Positions 26,547-35,658 of a stretch of 64,000 bases of DNA are shown here, piece by piece. The position numbers and the translations under genes are program-made. The notes under the pieces are model-generated. The model did no database searches. It was not told the origin of the DNA and worked only from the letters and a program-made list of their open reading frames with translations. Every line of letters begins with the position of its first letter. The stretch's first letter is position 1. Location: contig JAHZJK010000033.1 of NCBI GenBank assembly GCA_022600955.1, positions 83,988 through 147,987 of the forward strand, given 5' to 3'. Source of the DNA: Gammaproteobacteria bacterium. Lineage in GTDB: Bacteria > Pseudomonadota > Gammaproteobacteria > Steroidobacterales > Woeseiaceae.

Positions 26547-26729
26547 ATGGGTGACCTAGGCATATTCGGTATTCTTCACCTCGCAGCGCTCGTTTATGCG
26601 GCACTGCAGATATTCGGCAGCTCGGCTGATACAGCCAAGAAGATTATATGGGTGCTCATCGTCGCCCTGCTGCCGGTTGCGGGGTTGATCGTGTGGTTCT
26701 TTATCGGACCGGGAACGCCGAAAAAATAG
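26547..26729 (+). CDS. Small PLDc_N-domain membrane protein
   Basis: A 60-residue protein with two hydrophobic helices (residues about 6-23 and 33-53) separated by SSADTAKK and ending in GPGTPKK. The second helix, IIWVLIVALLPVAGLIVWFF, has the Leu-Pro-Gly-Trp-Phe pattern of the PLDc_N domain found at the N-terminus of cardiolipin synthases, here as a stand-alone. GGGGATT precedes the ATG. It converges with the nitrilase gene with no gap between stops. Function unknown. Confidence 0.75.
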   Translation: MGDLGIFGILHLAALVYAALQIFGSSADTAKKIIWVLIVALLPVAGLIVWFFIGPGTPKK

Positions 26730-27704
26730 TTATTCGTCGGAAAACTCGGCGGTCGCCTGTCGCTTCCGATTGACGACGAGTGTGGTGACGTCCGGCCTGG
26801 AATAGTGCCCGGCCACGTCGAGACTGTGTCGTTCTTCCAGTACCTGCTGGTGGTCGATTTCGACAACGTAGAGCATTTCTTCGCCGGACTGCGGCTCCAA
26901 CAGCCACTCGCCGTTCGGTGCGGCTACGCACGAGCCACCGTTGGCCATAACGTCGTCGGCGGTGTCTCTTAACAGTTTCGCTTCGGGCAATTCACCCGAA
27001 ATGTCGTCCTTGCGCATTAGCCCGCCGACCGAGACAACAAACGAGCGGCTTTCACGAGCGATGAAGCGTGTGATTTCTTCGGTATTGCGTACATTTCCGG
27101 GCCATATCGCGACGTGCAGGTCTTCACCCTGCGCATACAGCGATGCGCGTGCCAGTGGCAGCCAGTTCTCCCAGCAATTCAGACCGCCCGCGGTAAATGG
27201 ACCGAGCTTGTGTGTCCGCAATCCATTGCCATCGCCAATCGCCCAGACGAGACGCTCTTCGTAGGTCGGCATCAATTTGCGGTGCACCGAGCCGACGCAA
27301 CCGTCGGCATCAATGTATACCATCGAGCAATACAAACTGTGGCCGCCGCGATTGCTGGCGCGTTCCATTACGCCCAGATAAATCGCGATATTATTGGATC
27401 TGGCGGCGGCGCAAATCTTATCCAGATCGCCGGCTTCGATGTCTACCGCCTGAGATACATAGTGCGCATACAGTCGTTTTTGCAGCCTGGATTCGAAGCG
27501 GGCGCCATCTGTCCGCTCTACCCAGAACGGGTAGCCCGGCAACAACGCTTCGCCGAATGCGACCAGGCGGCAGCCCTCGGCGGAGGCTTTCTCTATCCAC
27601 TTAATGAGCTTCTCAACAGTCGCTGAGCGGTTTAGCCAGACGGGTGCGATCTGGGCGAGGGCAACGGATATTCTGGTGTCTGACATGCGCATTGAGCATA
27701 GCAT
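26730..27704 (-). CDS. Nitrilase-family carbon-nitrogen hydrolase
   Basis: A 324-residue enzyme of the nitrilase branch. The catalytic Glu is in LVAFGEALLPGYPFW, the Lys in HRKLMPTYEERLVW and the Cys in GGLNCWENWLPLARASLY. GYPFW after the Glu and CWEN after the Cys are characteristic of true nitrilases rather than amidases, so conversion of an organic nitrile to acid and ammonia is likely. GGAGG stands 11 bases before ATG 27704; ATGs at 27692 and 27686 are alternatives, the latter giving the more usual start MSDTRISVALAQ. Physiological substrate unknown. Confidence 0.85.
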   Translation of the reverse strand: MLCSMRMSDTRISVALAQIAPVWLNRSATVEKLIKWIEKASAEGCRLVAFGEALLPGYPFWVERTDGARFESRLQKRLYAHYVSQAVDIEAGDLDKICAAARSNNIAIYLGVMERASNRGGHSLYCSMVYIDADGCVGSVHRKLMPTYEERLVWAIGDGNGLRTHKLGPFTAGGLNCWENWLPLARASLYAQGEDLHVAIWPGNVRNTEEITRFIARESRSFVVSVGGLMRKDDISGELPEAKLLRDTADDVMANGGSCVAAPNGEWLLEPQSGEEMLYVVEIDHQQVLEERHSLDVAGHYSRPDVTTLVVNRKRQATAEFSDE

Positions 27705-27800
27705 GGTTTTGTGTGCCTCCCGCAGCTGGTAAGCTTCCGCAAGGCTGTTGCTTAGGCAGCCGACATGTCCAAGAAAAACTCAAAATTGCGAAGGAAAAAC

Positions 27801-28550
27801 ATGGCTGACCCCAAGCGCCTGTACGGACTAAATGCGCTAGTACTTAATGCGGGAAGTGGTATAGGAGAAGCGATTGCGCGGACCTTGCTTAAACATGGCG
27901 CAACGGTACTTGCAGTCGATTCAACCAATAGCGGCGTCGAGCGCCATTTCTCCGCGGTTCGCGGCATTACCGGATTGCCCGCGAACCTGACGGACGTTGA
28001 TTCGATGCCATCCCTGGTTCAGGAGGCCGTCAATTCGCTGGGTGGAATCGATATTCTGGTCAACGAGTTTCCGTTGTCTTATGAGGCTCCGCTGAATGAC
28101 AAAGATGACAAACTCGATCGCCTGGTGAAGTCGCGCGCGGCTTTGACGCTGGCAATGTGCCGCGCGGCCATGCCACACCTGAAGAAAAGTCCGTCCGGGC
28201 GAATAATCAATATGGGTTTTGTACGCAGCGCGTTTGGGCCCAGGGCAAACGAGGCGTGCAGACACGCCGAACAGGATCTTGCGAACCTCACACGTGCGCT
28301 GGCAGTCGAGATCGGTGAGTTTGGAATTACCGCCAACTACATTCAACCAGGCGGCGTAATGACACCGGACAGTCGTGACACATTTCGTCGCGAACCGTCA
28401 CTGCGTGATCATTGCATCAAGGCCTCAGCAGCGCGCCGCCTTGGCGAGCCGGTCGACGTCGCGAAGGTCGCGCTGTTCCTAGCAAGCGATGACGCTGCGT
28501 TTGTCAGCGGAACAGGAATCTCTGTGGACGGTGGCCGTACCGGCGCCTGA
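27801..28550 (+). CDS. SDR-fold protein lacking the catalytic residues
   Basis: A 249-residue short-chain dehydrogenase fold. The Rossmann segment is present but altered (VLNAGSGIGEA, first Gly replaced by Asn), and the ending VSGTGISVDGGRTGA is ordinary. The active site is not: where Ser-Tyr-x3-Lys should be, I read Phe140, Cys153 and Glu157 (CRHAE for YxxxK), and the usual NNAG after strand 4 is NEFP. This recalls enoyl-ACP reductases, which also depart from the standard motif, but their Tyr-x6-Lys is not visible either. ATG 27801 has AAGGA ahead; ATG 27765 is an alternative. tesB follows 2 bases after the stop. Confidence 0.8.
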   Translation: MADPKRLYGLNALVLNAGSGIGEAIARTLLKHGATVLAVDSTNSGVERHFSAVRGITGLPANLTDVDSMPSLVQEAVNSLGGIDILVNEFPLSYEAPLNDKDDKLDRLVKSRAALTLAMCRAAMPHLKKSPSGRIINMGFVRSAFGPRANEACRHAEQDLANLTRALAVEIGEFGITANYIQPGGVMTPDSRDTFRREPSLRDHCIKASAARRLGEPVDVAKVALFLASDDAAFVSGTGISVDGGRTGA

Positions 28551-28552
28551 TC

Positions 28553-29452
28553 ATGCACCCAGTATTGCAAGACTTGATTGGTCTGCTTGGCCTCGAACGC
28601 ATCGAAGACAATATTTTTCGCGGCGACAGCCGGGATATTGGCAGTCCGCAGGTATTTGGCGGGCAGGTCGTCGGACAGGCGCTATCCGCCGCACAACGCA
28701 CTGTGGACAGACGCGTCGCGCATTCACTGCATGCCTATTTTTTGCGTCGCGGAGATGTGCACGCGCCGATCATTTATGAGGTTGACCGGGCGCGAGACGG
28801 CGGCAGTTTCTCCAATCGTCGTGTTGTCGCAATTCAGCATGGGCGGCCGATTCTCAATATGGCAGCTTCGTTCCAAAACCCGGAGCAGGGGCTCGAACAC
28901 CAGTTTCAAAAGCCGGATGTTCCTGGACCTGATGGCCTCAAGGACCTGACCGACGTTGCCAAGGACATGCTCGAACACATTCCATCCAAGATGCGCCGCT
29001 TTCTGACGCACAAGCGACCGTTCGAGTTTCGTCACGTTGAACCCGTCAGCTTCACCAAGGCCGAAAAGCTTCCCCCACAAAAGCATGTGTGGATTCGAGC
29101 CGTCGACAAGTTACCGGATGATCCGGTGTTGCATCAGAATCTCCTGACCTACGTTTCTGACTACGAGTTGGTTGGTACATCGACACTGCCACACGGATTG
29201 TCATTTAATCGCGGCAACGTGATCATGGCGAGTCTTGATCACACGCTCTGGTTCCACCATGAAATCCGCATGGATGAATGGCTGTTGTATGCGATGGATA
29301 GCCCGAGTTCGTCCGCGGCGCGCGGCTTTGCCCGTGGACAGTTCTTCACTGAGGACGGGCGCCTGGTCGCGTCTACCGCGCAGGAAGGTCTGATGAGGGT
29401 GATCGATCCCGACAGAGTCCGGGCGCAATCCAGGCCCGGGTCGCAGCAGTAG
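28553..29452 (+). CDS. tesB: Acyl-CoA thioesterase II
   Basis: A 299-residue double hot-dog thioesterase releasing free acids from acyl-CoA. Typical segments are NIFRGDSRDIGSPQVFGGQVVGQAL (in parts), HAYFLRRGD, DGGSFSNRRVVAIQ and, in the second hot-dog, MASLDHTLWFH with the catalytic Asp. It is close to E. coli TesB in length. It is probably co-transcribed with the SDR-like gene. Its TAG stop is directly adjacent to the gpmA stop on the other strand, with no base between. Confidence 0.93.
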   Translation: MHPVLQDLIGLLGLERIEDNIFRGDSRDIGSPQVFGGQVVGQALSAAQRTVDRRVAHSLHAYFLRRGDVHAPIIYEVDRARDGGSFSNRRVVAIQHGRPILNMAASFQNPEQGLEHQFQKPDVPGPDGLKDLTDVAKDMLEHIPSKMRRFLTHKRPFEFRHVEPVSFTKAEKLPPQKHVWIRAVDKLPDDPVLHQNLLTYVSDYELVGTSTLPHGLSFNRGNVIMASLDHTLWFHHEIRMDEWLLYAMDSPSSSAARGFARGQFFTEDGRLVASTAQEGLMRVIDPDRVRAQSRPGSQQ

Positions 29453-30196
29453 CTAGCCGGATTTACCCTGCGCCGCGACCGCAGCGGCAGCCTTGGCGAT
29501 TTCGTCAGCGTTGCCAAGAAACTCGCTCGACAAGGGCTTCAGATCATCGTCCAGCTCATACGCGAGCGGCACACCTGTCGGAATATTGAAGCCGGTAATT
29601 TCTTCGTCCGACACGTCGTCGAGCATTTTCACCAGTGCGCGCAAACTGTTGCCGTGTGCCGCGATCAGCACGTTCTTGCCCGCTCTCAGATCGGGGGCGA
29701 TGACGTCGTTCCAGCAGGGCAGTACGCGCTCAAGTGTTAATTTCAGCGATTCGGAGCCCGGCAGGCCCTCGATCCCTGCATAGCGCGGGTCATAGCTTGG
29801 GTGGCGGTCATCGTCGTCTTCAAGTTCGGGTGGCGGAATATCGTAACTCCGACGCCAGATATGGACTTGCTCATCGCCATACTTCGCGGCTGTTTCGGCT
29901 TTGTTGAGCCCCTGCAAACCACCGTAGTGGCGTTCATTGAGTCGCCAGTCGCGTACGACAGGAATCCACATCTGATCCATCTGATCCATGACGTGCCACA
30001 ACGTACGGATTGCGCGCTTCAGGACCGATGTATAGGCAATGTCGAACTCATAGCCGAGTTCACTCAGCAAACGGCCCGCGGCTACCGCTTCCTCGTTGCC
30101 TTTGACGGTCAGGTCGACGTCATGCCAGCCTGTAAACAGGTTCTTAAGATTCCAGTCACTTTGTCCGTGACGACACAAAACAAGTTTGCCAGCCAT
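29453..30196 (-). CDS. gpmA: 2,3-bisphosphoglycerate-dependent phosphoglycerate mutase
   Basis: A 247-residue glycolytic mutase exchanging 3- and 2-phosphoglycerate. The phospho-histidine is His10 in [12 protein letters not shown]; the segment [22 protein letters not shown] is diagnostic of the dPGM type, and the second His is in [14 protein letters not shown]. It begins 12 bases after the end of the glutamate dehydrogenase gene and probably shares its message. Confidence 0.96.
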   Translation of the reverse strand: MAGKLVLCRHGQSDWNLKNLFTGWHDVDLTVKGNEEAVAAGRLLSELGYEFDIAYTSVLKRAIRTLWHVMDQMDQMWIPVVRDWRLNERHYGGLQGLNKAETAAKYGDEQVHIWRRSYDIPPPELEDDDDRHPSYDPRYAGIEGLPGSESLKLTLERVLPCWNDVIAPDLRAGKNVLIAAHGNSLRALVKMLDDVSDEEITGFNIPTGVPLAYELDDDLKPLSSEFLGNADEIAKAAAAVAAQGKSG

Positions 30197-30208
30197 TCTA
30201 ACTCCGCA

Positions 30209-33200
30209 CTAAATTGAAATGAGATCGCGCAATTCCTGCGCTGCGACCGTGAGCGTAGCAAAATCGATTTCATCGCGTAGCTTCATTTCGTCCATCATCA
30301 GCCGGAAGCGTTCTACCTTGGCCTCGTTCTGGGCGAGCCATTCGTTTGCGATTGCACCAGGATCCTTTTTGCTGCGTAGTTTCACAAGCTTAAACGCGAG
30401 TTCGCGGCGAATTCGAAAGAAATCATCGCGCAAATTGCTACGAGCCATGGCTTGCCAGCGTCCTTTGACCTCAAGATCTTCCGCGCGATTGTGAAGCCAG
30501 AATAACCTTAGCGCATCATTAAAGATTGAGTAGAGACGCGCGACATCCAATACATTCCGGTTACGTTCTGATGCAAGGTCAGACATATCCAGCGCAGGAC
30601 GTGTCAACAATAGCACTGACATGCGATTCGCAAGCTTTTCCGGGACACCCATTCGTATGTAGTGCGCTTCAGCCTTTTCGTGCCGAACGCGGCTGGCGCT
30701 GGACAGATAGGTCGCAGAGCGTGAATAAATGCGTGCCATGTTTTCCTTGAGGCGATCCACTGCGACCACGATATCGAGCTCATCACCGTATTGTTCGATC
30801 AGCCAATAACAGGCGTGACGCAATGTGCGGCTCACCTCAAACATCATGGCAACCTGCGCGCTGGCAGGAATCTCATAGTCGAGTGACTCGATCGTCCGCA
30901 GCAGCGGACCCGCACGGCAAATGATACGCGCCACTTCGTAGGCGCGCGCGACTGTCACGATGTTCGCGCCAGTATCGGTCTGCACGCGTTTCACGAATGC
31001 GGGGCCCATACGGTTGACGAGATCGTTCGCGACCAGTGTTGCCAGGATCTGGCGACTCAATCGGTGGCCAGGCAGCAAGTCCAGGTAGCGGCGCCGCAGC
31101 AAAGGTGGAAAGTAGCGTTGTGGGTCGATAGCAAGAAAATCGACCAGCGGCTGATCCGAATCGATAAGGCCGTTGTAGAGGTCAATTTTGGCGTAGCTCA
31201 ATACCACTGCCAGCTCGGGGCGTGTAAAACCCTGTTTACGACTACGACGCTCGTCGATCTGTGTTTCGTCCGGAAGGAATTCTATTTCACGGTCGAGCAG
31301 TCCGGTGCGCTCGAGATCCGTAATCAGGCGAGCCGTTTCATCGATACGTTCAGCCGAAATCGTTTCACTCATGCTTATCGACTGAGTCTGCAAATAGTTG
31401 TTCCGCAACACCAGTTCTGCGACGTCGTCGGTCATTGATTCAAGCAAGACGTTGCGCTTGGCCCGGGTCAGTCCTTTCTGCTTGGCCGCATCGCTCAGCA
31501 ATATCTTGATGTTGACCTCGCGGTCTGAGCTGTCGACACCCGCCGAGTTGTCGATGAAGTCCGTGTTGATACAACCACCACCCAGGCTGTACTCGACGCG
31601 TGCAAGTTGTGTGAGGCCAAGATTGCCACCTTCACCGATGACCTTGCAGCGCAACTCATTGGCATTCACGCGTACGGCATCATTGGAGCGGTCACCTGCA
31701 TCCGCGTGTCCTTCATTGCTCGCTTTTGCGTAGGTGCCGATACCGCCGTTCCAGAGCAGGTCAACGCGCATCCGCAGTATCGCGCTGATCAATTGATCAG
31801 GCTTCAGTGACGGTGAATCAATGTCCAGCATTTTGCGAACTTCGTTACTGAGTCGAATCGTTTTTGCGTGGCGAGAAAACACGCCGCCGCCTTTGGAAAT
31901 AAGTGATTCATCATAGTCGGCCCAACCGGTGCGGGGCGTTTTAAAAAGGCGTTGTCGCTCACGGTAGCTGGCCGCAATGTCTGGCTCAGGATCGAGAAAG
32001 ATATGCATGTGATTGAAAGCGGCGACCAACTTGATCTTGCGGGACAACAGCATGCCGTTACCGAACACGTCACCGGCCATGTCACCGATACCGGCAACTG
32101 TGAACGGGTCTTTCTGCGTGTTGATGCCAAGTTCGCGAAAGTGACGCTTGACGGCTTCCCAGGCGCCGCGCGCCGTGATCCCCATTTTCTTATGGTCATA
32201 GCCGGCAGAGCCGCCGGAGGCAAACGCGTCATCAAGCCAGAAACCGTACTCAGCGGAGATACCGTTCGCGATATCTGAAAACGTTGCAGTGCCCTTATCG
32301 GCTGCGACGACGAGATACGGGTCGTCGCCGTCACGACGAATGATTGCCTTTGGCGTTATTACTTCGCCATCGACGACATTGTCGGTGACGTCCAGTAAGC
32401 CGCGAATAAATGTCTTATAGCAGTGGATACCATTCTTCATGATCGCGTCGCGATCACCTTGCGGCGCCTGTTTGGGGAAAAAGCCGCCTTTTGCGCCCGT
32501 TGGAACAATCACAGTGTTCTTTACTACCTGTGCCTTCATCAAACCCAGGACTTCTGTACGAAAATCCTCTCTGCGGTCTGACCAGCGCAACCCGCCGCGC
32601 GCGATGTCGCCGCCACGCAAGTGGACGCCCTCGACTTCGGGTGAGTAGACGAAAATCTCGTACTTGGGCCTTGGTAGTGGAATCTCCGGCAGTGCAGCCG
32701 GGTCCAGCTTGATAGAGATGAAAGGTTTCGGCTGGCCGCTGACACGCAAGAAGTAGTTGCTGCGAAGTGTTGCGCGTATTCCGCCTGCGAAGGCACTCAA
32801 AATACGATCTTCGTCGACATTCCTGGCTTTGGCAACGCCGCGCTGTACGGCCTTCGAGACCTTCTTCAACGCGCGTGTCCGCGTTGCTGGTTTCAGCGCC
32901 GGGTCGAATTGCGTTTCAAACAATTCAACCATTTGCATCGCAAGGTGAGAGTGCGAGACGAGTACATCTTCCATGTACGCCTGGCTGAACGGCAGGCCAA
33001 GTTGCTGGGCGTGTTTTGCATAACAACGCAGCAGCGAAGTCTGTCGCCAATCGAGTCCGGCGCTAATGATTAGCCGGTTCAGTCCGTCATCTTCGGCGAG
33101 ACCATCGCGCACGGCCTCGAAACAGGCTTCGAACCTGGCGGCACTGGCATCGACATCAATGCCACCACCGCTCTCATGGCGAAGATGAAAGTCCTGAATC

Positions 33201-35035
33201 CAGAACGTCTGGCCTGTGGTCAGGAGCGCCTTGTAGGGTCTTTCGGAATACACATCAACACCCATGTTCTCGAGCACCGGCAAGGCGTTCGACAACGGCA
33301 ACGGGTGGTCAAAGCTGTACAGCATGAAATGCAGGTGGCCCGGTTCCGAGCCTTCCGGAGCGTACAGGTGCACTGTCTGTTGCGTCTCGGACGCGAGCAT
33401 TTCATCGATGCGCCGAATATCGGAGCATGCCTCCGAGGGCAGAGTGTGTTCCTGGTAGCCAGCCGGGAAAATTCCGCCATAAGTGTTGAAGAGTCGCCGA
33501 CAGTCTTCTGTCTCAAAGCGGCTCAACATAGTTTCGTGCAGGCGGTCCGACCAGGTGACAACGAGCTCGGCAATCTGTTCCTCAATCTTGTGAAGACTGA
33601 TCTTCGGCCGCGAACCGTCCGCCGTTCGAACGATGATGTGGACGCGCGCGAGCGCCGAATCGGAGATTTGCACCGCGGAGTCGACAGATATGCCTTCGAA
33701 AGTGTCCTTCAGTAAGGTTTCGACCTGTCGTCGAATTGCTGTTGTGTATTTTTCCCTCGGTATGAAGACGAGGCACGAAAAGAAACGCCTGAACGTATCT
33801 CTGCGCAGGAAGAATTTGACGCGTTTGCGATCCTGCAGATTGAGTATGCCGAAGGTTGTTCGTGCCAGATCCTGGACACTACTCTGGAACAGTTCCTCCC
33901 GGGGATAAGTTTCAATAATATTTGCGAGTGCCTTGCCGCGATGTCCGGAAACATCAACGTCCGCACGTTCGTAAATTTTCTTGATCTTGTGGCGTAGCAG
34001 CGGAATGTTTTTCGGGCTTTCATTGTATGCGACAGAGGTTAGCAGCCCTATGAAGCGCCGTTCGCCGATCGCGTTGCCTTTGTCGTTGTATATCTTGACG
34101 CCGACGTAGTCCAGGAAAGCGGGGCGGTGCACAGTCGAACGGGAGTTTGCTTTGGTCAGGATCAGCCAGTCGCGCGACCGTGTCAGCCGCCGCATCTCCG
34201 CGGTCAGTTCTACGCTGCCCGACCCACGGTCATCTTTACTCAGCAAGCCCAGTCCACTGCCATCAACAGAGTTCAGGAAATAGCGCTTACCCTTGCGGGA
34301 CAGCTTGTACTCACGATAGCCGAGGAAGGTAAAATGATCGTCAGCAAGCCAGTCGAGCAACTCCTGACTTTCCGTCCTCAACAGCTGGTCGACCTTCTTT
34401 GGGCCATTCGCAAGAAGTTTGCGCGTTTCCAGCATGCGCTGTTTCATTTTTGGCCAGTCTCGAACAGCTATGCGTACGTCTCGCAGAACCTTGAGAATCT
34501 CTGCGCGCAGAACTTTTAACGCCGCTGCGTCGGTTTCACGGTCTATCGCAAAGCGGACAAACGATTCAGATCGAGCGGCTTCGTCAGTAGGCTTGGCAAC
34601 GCCCTTGAGCAGACCCTTGCTATCGCGCGTGACCGAAATCACCGGATGGACGGTTATGTGTACAGCAAGTTGGTGACGGTTAATCGCTGAAGAGACCGAG
34701 TCGACGAGAAACGGCATATCCTCATTGATCATCTCGATCAACGTATAGGTGGACGTATAGCCATGTTCCTCTTCTGTCGGATTAAAAATTCGCAGCAGCG
34801 CCTGGCCGCGTCGCCGACGAGTCCCGAACTCCAGATGGTCGAGAGCCGCGCGGGCCATGGTTTTTTCAGGACGCCCGACGAGATCCTCGACGGGTACATC
34901 TGCGAAATACTGTTGTAGAAACTGTTTGGTTTGCGAGGCATGTTTGAGAGCCTTGCTGCGGACTCGTGACGAGGTGATCGTGTCGACGATGGATTTCTTC
35001 AAATCGCCGACTCGACGTTGTTCCTTTGCTGGCAC
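30209..35035 (-). CDS. gdhB: NAD-dependent glutamate dehydrogenase, large (180-kDa) type
   Basis: A 1608-residue catabolic dehydrogenase turning glutamate into 2-oxoglutarate and ammonia. The N-terminal half is the regulatory part unique to this class (ACT-like segments, for example YTLIEMINEDMPFLVDSV); the central catalytic part has GGLRWSDRREDFRTEVLGLMKAQ, IVPTGAKGGFF and GDMAGDVFGNGMLLS. The length is typical of the class. GTG 35035 is supported by GGAG seven bases upstream; the frame runs on to a TTG at 35065. It would dispose of glutamate released by the polyamine pathway. A TATAAT at 35096-35101 lies about 60 bases upstream. Confidence 0.95.
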   Translation of the reverse strand: MPAKEQRRVGDLKKSIVDTITSSRVRSKALKHASQTKQFLQQYFADVPVEDLVGRPEKTMARAALDHLEFGTRRRRGQALLRIFNPTEEEHGYTSTYTLIEMINEDMPFLVDSVSSAINRHQLAVHITVHPVISVTRDSKGLLKGVAKPTDEAARSESFVRFAIDRETDAAALKVLRAEILKVLRDVRIAVRDWPKMKQRMLETRKLLANGPKKVDQLLRTESQELLDWLADDHFTFLGYREYKLSRKGKRYFLNSVDGSGLGLLSKDDRGSGSVELTAEMRRLTRSRDWLILTKANSRSTVHRPAFLDYVGVKIYNDKGNAIGERRFIGLLTSVAYNESPKNIPLLRHKIKKIYERADVDVSGHRGKALANIIETYPREELFQSSVQDLARTTFGILNLQDRKRVKFFLRRDTFRRFFSCLVFIPREKYTTAIRRQVETLLKDTFEGISVDSAVQISDSALARVHIIVRTADGSRPKISLHKIEEQIAELVVTWSDRLHETMLSRFETEDCRRLFNTYGGIFPAGYQEHTLPSEACSDIRRIDEMLASETQQTVHLYAPEGSEPGHLHFMLYSFDHPLPLSNALPVLENMGVDVYSERPYKALLTTGQTFWIQDFHLRHESGGGIDVDASAARFEACFEAVRDGLAEDDGLNRLIISAGLDWRQTSLLRCYAKHAQQLGLPFSQAYMEDVLVSHSHLAMQMVELFETQFDPALKPATRTRALKKVSKAVQRGVAKARNVDEDRILSAFAGGIRATLRSNYFLRVSGQPKPFISIKLDPAALPEIPLPRPKYEIFVYSPEVEGVHLRGGDIARGGLRWSDRREDFRTEVLGLMKAQVVKNTVIVPTGAKGGFFPKQAPQGDRDAIMKNGIHCYKTFIRGLLDVTDNVVDGEVITPKAIIRRDGDDPYLVVAADKGTATFSDIANGISAEYGFWLDDAFASGGSAGYDHKKMGITARGAWEAVKRHFRELGINTQKDPFTVAGIGDMAGDVFGNGMLLSRKIKLVAAFNHMHIFLDPEPDIAASYRERQRLFKTPRTGWADYDESLISKGGGVFSRHAKTIRLSNEVRKMLDIDSPSLKPDQLISAILRMRVDLLWNGGIGTYAKASNEGHADAGDRSNDAVRVNANELRCKVIGEGGNLGLTQLARVEYSLGGGCINTDFIDNSAGVDSSDREVNIKILLSDAAKQKGLTRAKRNVLLESMTDDVAELVLRNNYLQTQSISMSETISAERIDETARLITDLERTGLLDREIEFLPDETQIDERRSRKQGFTRPELAVVLSYAKIDLYNGLIDSDQPLVDFLAIDPQRYFPPLLRRRYLDLLPGHRLSRQILATLVANDLVNRMGPAFVKRVQTDTGANIVTVARAYEVARIICRAGPLLRTIESLDYEIPASAQVAMMFEVSRTLRHACYWLIEQYGDELDIVVAVDRLKENMARIYSRSATYLSSASRVRHEKAEAHYIRMGVPEKLANRMSVLLLTRPALDMSDLASERNRNVLDVARLYSIFNDALRLFWLHNRAEDLEVKGRWQAMARSNLRDDFFRIRRELAFKLVKLRSKKDPGAIANEWLAQNEAKVERFRLMMDEMKLRDEIDFATLTVAAQELRDLISI

Positions 35036-35095
35036 GTTGTTACTCCGGCCGGGGTGACCGACCAATTGAATGAGGGACCGGAAAAGACGCCGCCG

Positions 35096-35101
35096 ATTAT
35101 A
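35096..35101 (-). promoter_or_regulatory. -10 box of the glutamate dehydrogenase promoter
   Basis: A perfect TATAAT on the minus strand, 61 bases before the GTG start, in a locally AT-rich stretch between the MarR and dehydrogenase genes. No good -35 is seen 16-18 bases upstream, so activation by another factor is possible. Confidence 0.45.
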
Positions 35102-35196
35102 CCGTAATTACATTCGAAACCATCCCCGTGATTGACTGAATCGAAAACTAATTCAGAGATTTTCGGGCGATTCCGGAACTGGACGAAGTTTGGCGG

Positions 35197-35646
35197 CTAG
35201 GGGTTGCCGATCAGGCGCGCACTGGCGAGGAGGCGTTCCATCGTCATGTGGAGTTGCTGCAGTTCTTCTTCACTAAAACCGTTCAGCAAATCGCGTTCGA
35301 ACTGCAATGCCAGCTCCGCGATTTCATCATGCAGCTGCTTGCCGTCCTCAGACAGGTTCAGTATCGAGCGGCGCTTGTCCGCGTCGGCAAACTCGCGATC
35401 GATCCTGCCATTTTTGATGAGCTTGGTAACGGCACGGCTGACGGCGACTTTGTCCATCATCGTCCGTTCTGCGACTTCCACGGCGGACAAGCCCGGGAAG
35501 CGGCCCAGCACAGCGATGACTCGCCACTCCGGGATCGACACGTTGAAGCGCTTGTCATAGGCGCGGGCGACTGTCGTGCTCACAGTATTCGACAGCACAG
35601 CAAGCCGGTAGGGCAGAAATGATTCGAGGCGTAATTCGTCGTCCAT
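35197..35646 (-). CDS. MarR family transcriptional regulator
   Basis: A 149-residue winged-helix regulator. The DNA-binding part is WRVIAVLGRFPGLSAVEVAERTMMDKVAVSRAVTKLIKNG (in parts), with the wing ending IDREFADADKRRSILNLSEDG, the DxRR signature of the family. It sits between zapE and the glutamate dehydrogenase gene, all reading leftward, 12 bases after zapE. Targets unknown; the dehydrogenase is a candidate. Confidence 0.9.
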   Translation of the reverse strand: MDDELRLESFLPYRLAVLSNTVSTTVARAYDKRFNVSIPEWRVIAVLGRFPGLSAVEVAERTMMDKVAVSRAVTKLIKNGRIDREFADADKRRSILNLSEDGKQLHDEIAELALQFERDLLNGFSEEELQQLHMTMERLLASARLIGNP

Positions 35647-35658
35647 GCGCTAAATCTA

